64,000 bases of DNA from Lycium barbarum (GCF_019175385.1 NC_083341.1:67241800-67305799); one strand, 5' to 3'. Positions 1 through 11,177 are shown, counted from the stretch's first letter. Made by a program: numbers and translations. Notes: generated by a model from the sequence alone, not told the origin.

Positions 1-226
1 TACATGAACATAACTGAAGTACATAAGTCGGGACGGGGTCCGCGACATACCCTAACATAAAAAACATATACAATCCAGATTCGGTAATGCTCCAGGAAAA
101 AGTGGAGCCCACCAATCAAAACTAGTACTTGAAAGCAGCCTACTGTGTAAGATCCTCATCCTATCTATCTACACCTGCGAGCATGAATGCAGCGTCCACA
201 AAAGAAAGGATGTCAGTACGAATAAT
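1..226 (-). repeat. LTR fragment (pre-existing target of element D)
   Basis: The right part carries the conserved LTR signature in reverse orientation: gcatgaatgcagcgtccac, then tgtcagtacgaataat. It resembles the hairpin module at 41588-41645 in element E. The homologous motif elsewhere continues into gtaccgag; here it breaks at 226, where D begins with TGTTACACC. This is therefore part of a minus-strand LTR that D inserted into. The remainder of that LTR would lie beyond the window end. No coding sequence is seen; a short open frame here is not supported. Confidence 0.55.
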
Positions 227-340
227 TGTTACACCCCGAAAAATTACGCATTACCAAGACTGTGGACGGCTTAGTATGAGCTCAAGGGAGAGCAAAGTTA
301 TACAAGGATCAGGGATGAAGATTATATGATCTGAGTATAA

Positions 341-341
<1 letters not shown>

Positions 342-392
<51 letters not shown>

Positions 393-399
393 GTGTGTG
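342..399. repeat. (AT)n/(TG)n microsatellite
   Basis: An AT run at 342-376 is followed by a TG run at 379-399 inside the D 5' LTR. The matching place in the 3' LTR (about 51870-51890) has only a short TA stretch, so the repeat expanded after insertion of D. Confidence 0.9.
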
Positions 400-848
400 A
401 CATTTGGAGACCGTATGGAGTAAATCAGTTAACACGTTACTATGAATAGCCCTCGTAACCGTAAGTTAAGGTGGGGCCCACATGCCGGGGTTTTATAAAG
501 GACATATGAAAAGTGATATGAGTAGTACATGGGAAGTTGAGCAAGTCTTAAGAAGGACCCTTAAGCCAAATATGGGCATAAGCCCTCCAAAAGGATGATT
601 TAAGGATACGTTTTCGGCTGATTTGATTTGGAGGGGCAAAAACGCTATTATAAGTTTGTAATTTGGAAACACACAAAAAATGAAAGTTGTACATAATTGG
701 AAGAGCTTTACAACCATAGGTATGGTCGTGGGCCCTCATACGATATTGGGATCAAGAGTTATGGCCCTTTTAAGATAAAGACTCCAAGCTGCCAAATGGC
801 TTCCGCGGGTCCCACTTGAGAAGGTCGGTGGAACCGACTTATGAGGAG

Positions 849-856
849 TATAAATA
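849..856 (+). promoter_or_regulatory. TATA box of element D LTR
   Basis: TATAAATA followed by a C-rich stretch (taccccc), in the first 650 bp of the LTR. The 3' LTR has the identical box at 52332-52339. It lies about 220 bp upstream of the donor-like site at 1072. This marks the probable U3/R boundary. Confidence 0.6.
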
Positions 857-1576
857 CCCCCATTAACTCCATTTTTTCAGCATTTTACATTCTCAATAGT
901 CCTAGAAACCTCTCAACACATGCCCCAAACATTTATAGCCCATTAAATCAAGAATTTAACAAGATTACACCAAACTAGTCCATGAAAGGTGATTGTTCTT
1001 GCATCTACTTGATGTTGTAGTAAGTTTGGTCTTGAATAAAGTTGGTATGGCTGAATTTCTTCAAGTATAAGGTATGTTCTTCATCCTATCTCTTATGTTG
1101 AGTTGATTTGAAGGTTTAACAAGTCTTAAAAGTGAAAATAGTTATGGAGGAAAGGTCATAAAGTGTTATACTGTAGTTGTTGTGGTTATCGACTATTTTG
1201 AGCATCTTGTGGCCGTGTGGCTGGGCTGATTTACATGTATAGAGATGGTATCTAATGTTGTTTTGTGTTGATGAGATTATGCTCCTTGATTAGGAATAAA
1301 GGAAGTGTATACTGTTGTTGTATGTTGAAAAACATCGTGTGGGTTGTTTTATGGAGTATTTTGGTATTGATGATGATGTGGTTGATATTAGTATTAGTAT
1401 TGTTGTTGTTGTTTTTGGTTGCTGGATTGTGATTTTGGGGTAGGCATATAAACAGGGGAGATGCTGCCCGAATTCCAGCAGATTCTAAATGGATTTAAAT
1501 TGAAGGCTTAAGACAAGTGTATGATAGTGAGCCTAACAATCGTATGAATGGTTATATGTAGATTTCAAGACAGCAG

Positions 1577-1629
1577 GTATGCTAGTCATCATACCCAACT
1601 TGAACATACACAATCTCGAAGCCAACATA

Positions 1630-1693
<64 letters not shown>

Positions 1694-1711
1694 CCCTTAT
1701 GGCTACAAAAT
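1577..1711 (-). repeat. Element C left (3') LTR fragment
   Basis: Aligns with 18614-18670 and then 20095-20128 of C's right LTR (tatgctagtcatcatacccaac; aagcccttatg-ctacaaaat). About 65 bp of the LTR terminus (tgtcacgaccc side) is missing at its left edge. It ends at the A-type LTR at 1712; aaaat (1707-1711) is the likely insertion target. It also gives the uninterrupted state of the AT tract that the insert at 18671 disrupts. Confidence 0.7.
1633..1691. repeat. (AT)n microsatellite
   Basis: Uninterrupted AT dinucleotides inside the C LTR fragment. An apparent open frame here encodes only an Ile-Tyr run and is not a gene. Confidence 0.9.
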
Positions 1712-2053
1712 TGTTACACCTTGGAAAATCTCCTTTATATGTACAGTGAATAGGCTAACAAAGGACATAGCGTATGCGATGTTTTGACGAGTAAGAAATA
1801 GTATTTGATGACCCCCAACGAGATTTCAAAGGCATATAACGCAAGGAAAGAAAGTTTCCAAGGAAAGCGAATCATATGTTGTGTATCGGATAAGAATTTC
1901 GAGCAACGAGTCTATGATGGCATAATGATGTCTTAGAGAAGAGTAATAACGCCCCTAAGATTGATATTGATATGTTAAACAGGTGCCAAGAAGGTTCCAT
2001 AAGGATTGGAGATCAAACGAGTCTACGGGAACGAAAACGGAACCACTGGGCAT

Positions 2054-2216
2054 TATACGGCCCAACCTACGGACCATATAAATTGTACCAGCCGTATGTT
2101 GGACCGTATAATTGGCTAAGGAGGGCACCAGCTACTGGACCAAATATACGACCACACATACGGCTCGTATAAATAGTACGGACCGTATGTTGGTCCGTAT
2201 AACATGGTACGACCAG
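2054..2216. promoter_or_regulatory. ACGGnCCGTAT palindrome cluster with TATA box
   Basis: Repeated half-sites ACGG and CCGT in both orientations, including a hairpin ACGGACC-N7-GGTCCGT near 2179-2199, surround a TATA box (2169-2176). Equivalent clusters occur at 7297-7460 and 14804-14970. A U3 enhancer role is inference. Confidence 0.5.
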
Positions 2217-3492
2217 CTTTTAAATTAAGTATAAGGCACCCTTTTTCATTTCATTCTCATTTCATCTCCACTCTCCTCTCTTCAAGAAACATCTAGAATA
2301 TTCTCCATTACTCTTCCACAAGGAAATCAATAGAAATCCATGATCAATAATGCCAAATCCATGAAGCAAAGAGTGTGAAACCTAGCTAAAGTTCATCTTC
2401 CTCAAAGAAAAACCAAAAGAGGTGAAGTAGGGTTTTTGTGCTAGAGGAGAAAATCCACTCAAGACTTGTTCAACCATCATATAAGTTAAGTTTCATGACT
2501 AAACCATGTTGTTTAAGGTAATGGAAGATTAAGATACTTGAATTTTAGAAAGATATAGGAAATGGGCCATTAAGGAGTGAATAGTGCCATGTTTGGATGG
2601 TAGTTGGATTGAATCATAAATGTTGGTGTGTTGTGATTATGAATACATCATAAATGACATTTAGACCATGAAACAAGTGTGATACATGAGAAAACGCGAT
2701 AGTAAGCTATAACCATAAATGTATAGAAATTGAAGAGAAATGGTGGATTGTGGTGAACGTATATAAATGATGATTATTGATTGCAATATTGTGAATGTTG
2801 TTGTGAGCGTTGGGAGTTGATATAGAATATGGGAAAAATAGTATAAACAAAGGAAGTGTTGCCCAATTTTCCCTAGCTTTAGAAAGCCCGTTCTTATAAT
2901 TGCTTAGCTAATGACGATATAAATTCTCTTGAAGGTAGAACGTGTGCATTAAAGGAGAACACGCAAGTGATAGCTTAGTTAAACGTCAAAGGTATGTAAG
3001 ACTTACCCCTTCCTTCAAAGGCATGAATCTTTCAAACTTTCCATGATCCTCTTATATGATGGAACTTATGAGTCCTTAAATGTACTAAATTACATACGAG
3101 CATGATAATGATGATAATGAGTTAAAGTATAGAGATTCGCTGGTTCATGGTATGATGATCCCATAACGCTGATGATGTCATTGTTGTTACACTCACCTTA
3201 TGCACTATTTCCTTCAAGGTGAGGCAAAGTACTCATAAATGTTCATAATGTAATCGGGGGTTTACGACCTTACGTCACCCCGACATAGCTATGGTTGTCT
3301 TTAAAGTCTAACGTATGCTCCTAATGCTAAATGTGAAATGATGTAAAGTCATGATATGTCTATAAGATGATTAATGATGCTAGTTTATGATATGCCTATG
3401 TTATGTATGAATATGCCAAGCCATGATCAGATTGTGATACGCTCACGAGATGTGTAATTGATGGGTAATGATTGATTTTGTAATGATGAGAT

Positions 3493-3660
3493 TCCACCGT
3501 GCCTAGATGGCCGGGCATGTCACCGCTAAGGCAGGCTACATATGGTTCCACCGTGCCTAGATGGCCGAGCATGTCACCGCTAAGGCGGGCTGCGATGTTA
3601 CACCGAGCCTAGATGGCCGGGCATGATCACCACTAGTGGGCGGCATATGATGGTTACCCG
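3493..3660 (+). repeat. Short tandem repeats of ~52 bp in A-type LTR
   Basis: About three units built on ccgtgcctagatggccgggc followed by a gtcaccgctaaggcgggct-type stretch. Reduced versions occur at 8556-8680 and 16060-16180. A related array in reverse orientation lies in the C LTR at 20561-20720. Confidence 0.7.
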
Positions 3661-4150
3661 GACACGAGATAACAATGAGATATGTGATGTGACGAGACAT
3701 GTGATGTGGCGAGACATTTTATGTGACGAGATATGTGATGTGATGACATATGTGCCATGATTATGTAAAATATGATATATGTATGAAATTTATTAGCTTA
3801 TGACACTCTTGCAGGTTATATCTCTCTCTTATGGCTCATGATCTTCCTATTATATTTATTTCATTCTTGCCTTACATACTCAGTACAATGTTCGTACTGA
3901 CGTCCATTTTCTTTGGACGCTGTGTTCATGCCCACAGGTAGACAGGGAGGCGAGCTTGAGCTAGACTCATAGGAGTTGTTAGCCGATTGAAAGCACTCCT
4001 TTGTTTCAGAGGTGCTTGATTACTCTTTTGTGTATATTTGTATATGTTGGGCTCGACGGGGTCTTGTCCCGTCTATGCGTTTTGTACTTCCTTAGAGGCT
4101 CGTAGATACTCAGTGTGGGTTATGTGGTCTGACATGGTCATGATGGTATA

Positions 4151-4153
<3 letters not shown>

Positions 4154-4197
<44 letters not shown>
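4154..4197. repeat. (TA)n microsatellite at an LTR-LTR junction
   Basis: TA run that forms the boundary between the truncated A1 LTR (+) and the truncated LTR G (-). Neither LTR has its terminus here, so this is a deletion or recombination scar rather than an insertion edge. Confidence 0.8.
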
Positions 4198-4199
<2 letters not shown>

Positions 4200-6378
4200 T
4201 ATAAGCACACAAGGGAGCCCAAGGAAAAATCATGTAGCCATCGGAGTGACGTAAGGTCGGTGACCTCCGATTACATTATGGAATACTCGTGATCGCTCTT
4301 GTCTCACCCCGAAGGGACGAATATTTTAAGGTGAGATGGTCAACGGAGAATAGTATCAAAGTAAACGTAGAATGAAATCGTGGGCGTCATAGATGACAGT
4401 TCATAGGCTTGGGAGTCTTTAGAAAGTAAAGTCATAGCTAGGGGATATAATTAAGATTCAAGAATTAGTTTATCATTTTCCTATTCACATAGAATACTTA
4501 GCTTAGAAATCTTAGTCATGGAATCATTCCGGTAGTACTTATCATAGGCATATACTCTTGTCTAACATCATTGTTGTCATTATCATCATAGAAGTATCCT
4601 CGTTAGAGTAGTCATAATACCTATCATTTGGTGACGAAATCGGGATCAAAGGTCCCCTTTAGATTCACTTCAAGTAAGTCAGACAAGACTATAAGGAAAA
4701 TCCGAGAATAACGGGCCCACCTCGGGCCGGATGAGGCAGCGTATACTATTTGCATACGTTACATGTCATAGCATTACTTGTGAGGGTTCTAGGGTAATCG
4801 GGTCCCATTTATGCAAGTTCTAGGGGTTTAGACGATCTTTCCATCATTTTGCACACTTTCTAGTTCAATTCTATTGAACAAAAAGGAGAAAACTTTAGGT
4901 GCGGGTTCCGGGGAATAGGGTTGTCCCCGAGGCTCGTACCCGACTTATTACACCTAAGACATACCATAGAAAGAAGGGTGAAGCCTTACATACCTCTTTC
5001 CGCTCCTTTTGCTATTCCAAATTCACGTTGCAATCTCGTCAAAATCTGCGAATTGGTCATGTTTACCAAAACTCTTATTAGGATACTTAGAGTTAGAATC
5101 TTAAGGAAACACTTGGCTACCGAAATTTCGGCAGCACTTCCTCTGTAAATATACCATCCTCAACATTCAACACAACCAAATTCTCATCAATCACAATCCG
5201 GGAATTCAAACCCGGCCAAACTATTAACATAATTCAACAACTACACTAGCGATTCACATATTTCATTCAAGATGCATGATCTCAATTTACCACTTTCTTC
5301 AAAGCCTTCCAACTTCAATGAACACAATAGCAAACTTACAATATATATTCCATCAACATCATACTAATATCATTACATGCTATCCATGCAAGAACATTAT
5401 TTTTCAATATACACAATCTTCCAATTGCCAATACTTCACCAAACTTATCAAGTCTTTATTTGCGATATAACATCTACAACACAACGACTAAGATATTAAT
5501 TACAACTCGCTCATTATTCTTTCACAACTCACCAATATACACGACTATACATCAAGTATACACGGCCACATACACACCACACACTTCACGGCCATATCAT
5601 GCACACACTACTACATTCTATCCAAATTCATTCAACTTCCATTTTCCACATATCATTTACAACCATAACAACCAAACACTAGACAACATAATTGAGTCAT
5701 GACTCCTACACATATATATATATGCACGGCCATATACTATATTTCTCTCCTTCATGAATTTCATCCATTTTAGCATACTACAACACATATAAATCATATA
5801 TAACACATAAAACAAGATTAAAACTCACCTTTCTTCTTCAACTTCTCACTTGGCTACAACTTGGCAACTTGTATGATTGTGAATTTTTCTTGCTCCAACA
5901 ACAACTCCACCTTGTTAAGCACCCTTTACTTGGTAGGAAATGATTTTTGAAAGAATTTTTATCAATACTTTTCCATGGAATCCTCTATGGCCGAATGGCC
6001 TATTAAGTTTTCTCCTTCTTTTCTCTTCTCTCTACTCTTGAAATTTCTAGAGGTTTTTGGTGATAAAGATGACTTAGTCATCTTTTTATTTCACAAAATA
6101 TAATTCACTTTGGGCCTAGCCCATAAGAATGGCCGGTTGGGCCTTCAAATTTTTCAAAAAAAATACTTTCAAGCCCACTTTGTATTCTTGGCTAGTTCTT
6201 ATAATTTATGAAACATTTTTTTCCAACTTCCAAATTTGCCCTTCGTCTTTCTCCATATTTCCACTTCTAGATTTTTCATAAGCAACTCATGTGCCAAACA
6301 ACATAAAATATTGCTTTGCTTGTTGTCTTCCCACGATTGTCTTGAATTATCCGATTGCACAAAACGCGGGATATAACA
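4198..6378 (-). repeat. LTR G, E-like family, outer end truncated
   Basis: Minus-strand LTR beginning TGTTATATCCCGCG at 6378. It aligns over its length with the E LTRs, for example the hairpin catcggagtgacgtaaggtcg at 4239-4273 and aatataccat plus the ggcagcacttcc stretch near 5130-5155. Its 3' end, including the triple hairpin module and LTR terminus, is missing at the TA repeat. It sits inside C's RT start. It is probably a remnant of a separate insertion followed by deletion. Small open frames in it are not genes. Confidence 0.65.
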
Positions 6379-6951
6379 TTGTGCCTTTAGCTCTTTCAAT
6401 TCTGCAGGAGCCATTCGCTAAGGAGGAATAGATATGGGCTTTGTGTCCGGCAACACATCGATAGCAAAATCAATCTCTCTTTCCGGAGGAGGCCTGGAAG
6501 TTCATCTGGAAATACATCCATAAATTCGTTTACTATCGGGACAGATTGAAAAGTCGGTGGCTTTGCTTCGGTGTCATGAACTCAAACTAAGTGATAAATA
6601 TAGCCTTTAGCTATCATCTTCATTTCCTTAAGGCAAGAAATAAACCTACCCCTGGGAGACGCTGTATTACCTTACCATTCAAGCACGGGTTCTCCTGGGA
6701 ATTGGAATCGGACTATTTTTTTCTACAATCCACATTAGCATAACAAGAGGCCAACCAATCCATGCCCATAATCATATCAAAATCTAACATTTCTAGTTCA
6801 ATCAAATTAGCTGTAGTCTGGCGACCACATACCACAAGCACACAATTTTTATACACTTGCCTCGCTATTACGGGATCACAAACCGGAGTAGATACTTTGA
6901 AAAGTTTAATTGGCACGGGTTACACCCCAATACGGTCAGCAATATAAGAAG
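6379..6951 (-). pseudogene. Element C pol remnant: protease C-terminal part to RT start
   Basis: Read leftward from 6951 it continues the C protease after the A insertion. Readable blocks are PVCDPVIARQVYKNC, the conserved [16 protein letters not shown], then [41 protein letters not shown] and [13 protein letters not shown]. The last is the start of the reverse transcriptase. It is broken by stops and frameshifts. The RT stops abruptly at LTR G, and no RT palm motif (F/Y-xDD) from C exists in the window. Confidence 0.85.
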
Positions 6952-6956
6952 TAATT

Positions 6957-9314
6957 GTTACACCTTGGAAAATCCCTTGTATATGTACAGTGAATAGGCT
7001 AACAAAGGACATAGCGTATGCGATGTTTTGATGAGTAAAAAACAGTATTTGAGGACCCTCAATGAGATTTCAAAGGCATATGATGCAAGGAAAGAAAGTT
7101 TCCAAGGAAAGTGAACCATATGTGGTGTATCAGATAAGAATTTCGAGGAACGAATCTATGATGGCGCAATGATGACTTGGAGACAAGTAATAACATCCCT
7201 TAGATTGGTATTGAGATGTTAAACAAGTGCCAAAAAAGTTCCATGAGGATAGGAGATCAAACGAGACAACGAGAACGAAAACGGAACCACTGGGCATTAT
7301 ACGGCCCAACCTATGGACCGTATAAATTGTACCAGCCGTATGTTGGACCGTATAATTGGCCAAGGAGGCCACCAATTACTGGACCAAACATACGGCCACA
7401 CATACGGTTCGTATAAATAGTACGGACCGTATGTTTGGTCCGTATAACATGGTCGGCCAGATTTTAAGTTTAAGTATAAGGACCCCATTTTCATTCCATT
7501 TCATTTCATATTCACTCTACACTTGAAGAAACATCTAGGAACCTCTCTACTCTTCAACTACAAGAGAAATCAAAGGGGAACCAAGATCAACAACATATAA
7601 TCCATGAAACAAAGTGTATGAAACCAAAGTAAAGTTCATCTTCCTTAAAGAAAACCAAAAGAGAGGAGATAGGGTTTTGGTGCTAGAGGAGAAACTCCAC
7701 TGAAGACTTCTTCAACCATCATCTAAGGTAAGTTTCATGCCTATACCGTGTTGTTTAAGCTCTTGGAAGGTTAGGATACCCGAATGGTAGAAAAGCATAG
7801 CAAATGGGTCATAAATGAGTGAATAGTGCCATGGCTAGATGGTAGTTGAATTGAATCATGAATGTTAATGTGTTGTGATTATGAATACATTCCAAATGAC
7901 ATTTAGACCATGAAATAAGTGTTATATACGAGGAAACGTGATAATGAGTTATAAGTATAAATGTGGAGAAATTAGAGAGAAGTGGTGGATTGTGGTTAAT
8001 GCATGTAAATGATGATTGTTGATTTCAATATTGCAGAAGTTATTGTGAGCACTTGAGAGTTGATATAGAATACGGGAAAAGTAGAAGAAACAAAGGAAGT
8101 TCTGCCTAATTTTCTCTAGAAATGATAACGCATTCTTATGGTTGATTAACTAATGTTAGTGCGAATTCCCTCTTGAAGGTAGAGACGTGATATCGTAGGA
8201 GAACACGCGAACGATAGCTTAGTTAAACGTCAAAGGTATGTGAGGCTAGTCCTTTCTTCCTAATGGCATGAATCCTATAGCGTAACTTCTTTCTTATCCA
8301 TGAGCCTATGTCCATAATTAGTTACACAAGGTAATGAGTTAAAGTATAGGGATTCTGATGATGTTACTCATCGCTTACACTCGCCTTATATGCTAATTCC
8401 TTCAAGGTGAGGCAGAATGTCAATGATTGTTCCATAATGCAATCGGGGGATCACGACCTTACGTCACCCCGATAAAGCATGGTTGGTCTTGAGCCTTATG
8501 AATGTATTATGATAAGCTAAGCATATTATGATGAGCATGTGATGATATTACTATTACACCGCGCCTATTTGGCCGGGCAGTCACCGCTGAGGCGGGCAGC
8601 TAGACGATACAGCATGGCCAAATGGCATGGGCAGACACCACTAGTGGGCGGCATGAGATGGTACCCCGGACGCGGGAGGCCTGGACGCAGGCTCATGTTA
8701 TGATTATCACACCGATCCGATATGGACGGGCAGTTTATACATTATGAATTTAAGATATGATGATGAGCATGAGTAAGACAGCATGACTTGTTTTTCTTAT
8801 ACTTGACAGTTAGATTCTGATGTTCCATATTGGTATCTTCTTTACCTCATTTTCTTATCTCGTTGTTTATGCTTCTCATACTCAGTACAATATTCGTACT
8901 GCGTCCGTTTTCTTTGGACGCTATGTTCATGCCCACAGGTAGACAGGGAGGAGAGCTCGATCCAGATCCGTAGTAGCTGTCAGCTGATTGGAAGCCCTCT
9001 ATTGTCCCGGAGGTGCTTATGATTATTCTTTTGTGTATATATAGCCATGTATATGTATTTTGGGCACGACGGGGTCTTGTCCCGTCCCTATGTTCAGCAC
9101 TCCATTAGAGGCTCGTAGATACGCAGTGCGGGTTTGATGGTCTCACGAGATCGCTACTGTATACATATATATATTATTTTGATAGCCTAAGGGCACATGT
9201 ACATGAAAATATTTTATGTCTTCATACGAAATATGATTTTCCCACGCTATTAGTATAGAGATGAAAAAAAAAGAGCATTAAATGAGTAAACTGAGCGACA
9301 GAACGAGCGGTGCT
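6957..9314 (+). repeat. Element A 5' LTR, 3' end deleted
   Basis: Starts TGTTACACCTTGG. It contains palindromes (7297-7460) with TATA box 7412-7419, a donor-like CTAAGGTAAGTTT (GT at 7728), and the hairpin with TTACGTCA loop near 8445-8472. The triple hairpin lies at 8890-8940 and GACGGGGTC/CCCGTC near 9068. Identity with the 3' LTR ends at cgagcggtgct (9314). The 3' LTR continues 48 bp to its terminus, whereas here the leader follows directly. Confidence 0.88.
7412..7419 (+). promoter_or_regulatory. TATA box of element A 5' LTR
   Basis: TATAAATA within the palindrome cluster, matched by 14919-14926 in the 3' LTR and 2169-2176 in A1. It lies about 310 bp upstream of the donor-like site at 7728. 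Confidence 0.55.
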
Positions 9315-9468
9315 CGGTAGAGTCTTGTTTATGGTGTGTTGCACGCCACATCAATAAACAAGAGGCTACAGGGCATTTAGGAAAAATGACCATCTTTCTT
9401 CTATGAGATCGTTCGATAGAGCCATGTATAAGATTTTATCCTCCGTAATAGTGTGTTATGATTTCAGA
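9315..9468 (+). promoter_or_regulatory. Element A leader remnant with hairpin and splice-acceptor-like site
   Basis: Starts inside the leader because the PBS was deleted. It holds a perfect-stem hairpin, CTTGTTTAT ... ATAAACAAG at 9324-9362, conserved in every leader of the window. The sequence just before the gag ATG reads gttatgatttcag (AG at 9466-9467), a 3' splice-site shape that recurs in C, D, E, F and H. Confidence 0.6.
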
Positions 9469-10612
9469 ATGCTGCCAAAGGGAAAGACTACAGCCGCCGA
9501 GAAGGGCAAGGCTACGACTAAGAGGCGGGTAGAAAGAGAGCCTCCGATGAATATAGAAGAAGGAGAATCACATAATGAGGCCTTGTCTAATACTTCATCT
9601 ACCCAGCCCAATGTGGGAGAACAAGGAGGAGCCCCAACTCCAATTCCTCCGCTGGTTGCTTCGGGTCAACAAATGACCGAGGCCATCCAGTTATTGACAC
9701 AATTGGTTGCCGTATAGGCACAACGACAAAATGTGGGTTCAAGTGACCGGACAGCAAGTACCAAGGCCCGTGATTTTATGAGCCTAAATCCTCCGGAGTT
9801 CTTTGGGTCAAAGCCGGAGGAAGACCCACAAAGTTTCATTGATGAAATGTTGAGGACATTGAAGATTGTCCATGCCTCCGAGACCAAATCCGTGGAGATG
9901 GCATCTTATAGACTCCGGGATGTGGCAGTGTTATGGTACAACAACTGGGTATTATCAAGAGGAGAGAACGCGCCTCCTCCAGTTTGGCAAGAGTTTGTAG
10001 ATGCTTTTATTCATCTCTATTTGCCACCCGAGGTCCGCCGAGCTAGAGCAGATAGATTTCTGAATTTGAGGCAAGGAAACATGAGTGCCCGGGAGTATAG
10101 CATGCAATTCAATTCTTTGGCTAGATATGCTCCGACCATGGTGGCCGACATGGGAGATCGGGTACATAGGTTTGTGAGTGGCCTAGGGCCACATTTATTC
10201 AGAGATTGTTTGACAGCTTCCTTGCAAGACGGGATGGATATCTCCCGAATACAGACCCATGCACAGAATTTGGAGGGGCGATAACAACAACAAAGAGGCG
10301 ACCCGTATATCGATAGAAAGCAAGGCAAGAGGGCCAGATCCATGGGAGCTAGCAGTGATCATAGAGGGGGATCAAGGTAGATATATTCTGGGTACTCAGG
10401 CCAGTCAGTGACGAGTGCACCTCCTCGATTCGCAGGTAGGAGATTTGATCGCTCATTCCGTTCAGGACAGGGCCAGAGTTCGAGGGCTTCAGATTCCTAG
10501 TTCAGGGAAGATTATAGTCAGAGCAGACCCCAGTGCTGCGATGCAACCAATGCGGAAGATTACATTCCGAACAGTGTCGTCAGGGTTCGGATGCCTGTTA
10601 TACTTATGGTTA
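9469..10612 (+). pseudogene. gag: Element A gag (capsid to zinc knuckle), broken
   Basis: Starts at the ATG right after the acceptor-like TTTCAG, giving MLPKGKTTAAEKGKAT as in its relatives. A Pro-rich linker leads to GQQMTEAIQLLTQLV. The retrotransposon Gag core follows, with readable blocks ARDFMSLNPPEFFGSKPEED, SYRLRDVAVLWYNNW, PPPVWQEFVDAF and LPPEVRRARADRFLNLRQG, ending in HAQNLEGR. Stops occur at about 9717 (before AQRQ), 10285 and 10380. Near 10540-10610 a frameshifted zinc-knuckle region reads CNQCGRLHSEQC and then VGHMMRHFP with a stop between. It would assemble particles and bind RNA; here it cannot make full-length protein. Confidence 0.85.
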
Positions 10613-11177
10613 GGTGGGGCATATGATGAGACATTTCCCGTCGATGAGGGGCAAAGTTGGAGTTCAGCCTACAGGTTCAGCAGCTGGTTCTTCATCAGTA
10701 CTCCCGGTAGGGCAGACTCCCCAGATGAAAGCAGGCCGAGGGAGAGGCCGAGGGGCAGCATCTACCTCAGGTGCCACTCAGCCCCGTGTATATGCTTTAG
10801 CCGGACGACAGGATCTCGAGTCCTCTCCGGATGTAGTTACAGGTATATTGTCTATATTCTCCCGGAATGTGTATGCATTGATAGATCCGGGTTCTACATT
10901 CTCTTATATTACTCCATATGTTGTTGGTTGTATTGGGGTGAAACCCATGTCAATTAGACCCTTTGAGGTACTCACTCCGGTTGGTGATCCCGTGATAGCA
11001 AGACAAGTGTACAAAACTTGTGTCATTGTGATATGTGATCGTCAGACCAAAGCTGATTTGATTGAGCTGAAAATGGTAGATTTTGATGTAATCATGGGTA
11101 TGCATTGGTTGGCCTCGTGTTAAGCAAATGTTGATTGCCGCACAAAAGTGGTTTGATTTCAATTTCCGGGAGAGCCC
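10613..11177 (+). pseudogene. pol: Element A aspartic protease
   Basis: Begins after the zinc knuckle with a Gly/Arg-rich linker (GRGRGRGAAS), then [10 protein letters not shown]. The catalytic motif [13 protein letters not shown] has Pro where the usual loop is D-S-G, a common variant in this family. The conserved IMGMHWLASC block follows (W preserved). A stop sits directly after WLASC at about 11121. The frame differs from that of upstream gag, so at least one indel separates them. Confidence 0.8.

Larger units (their letters stand above)
227..1576 (+). repeat. Element D 5' LTR, first part
   Basis: Begins TGTTACACCCCG and matches the D 3' LTR at 51752-53063 nearly base for base apart from an expanded TA/TG microsatellite. 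It contains a TATA box (849-856) and a strong donor-like site AAGGTATGTTC (GT at 1072). The match stops at 1576 in agacagcaggta, where a fragment of element C begins. About 840 bp present in the 3' LTR (53064-53903) is missing before D resumes at 40157, so a deletion accompanied or followed the C insertion. Confidence 0.8.
1712..4153 (+). repeat. A-type LTR, right end truncated (A1)
   Basis: Starts TGTTACACCTTGG and follows the element A LTRs (6957, 14463) through the ACGG/CCGT palindrome cluster, a TATA box at 2169-2176, a donor-like stretch near 2485, the TCGGGG/CCCCGA hairpin (about 3255-3292) and the triple hairpin module (3891-3937). The match decays after about 4130 and ends at a TA repeat. 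No PBS or coding sequence follows, so it is a solo LTR or a truncated element. It is clearly more diverged from the A pair than they are from each other. Confidence 0.75.

Noticed and set aside
1548..1787. Ile-Tyr repeat protein
   Set aside because: Translation of an AT microsatellite.
6762..6947. Plus-strand frame of 61 residues
   Set aside because: Antisense shadow of the element C protease remnant.
10415..10957. 180-residue frame across A gag/protease
   Set aside because: Shadow of the real coding frames; translation has no gag or protease motifs.
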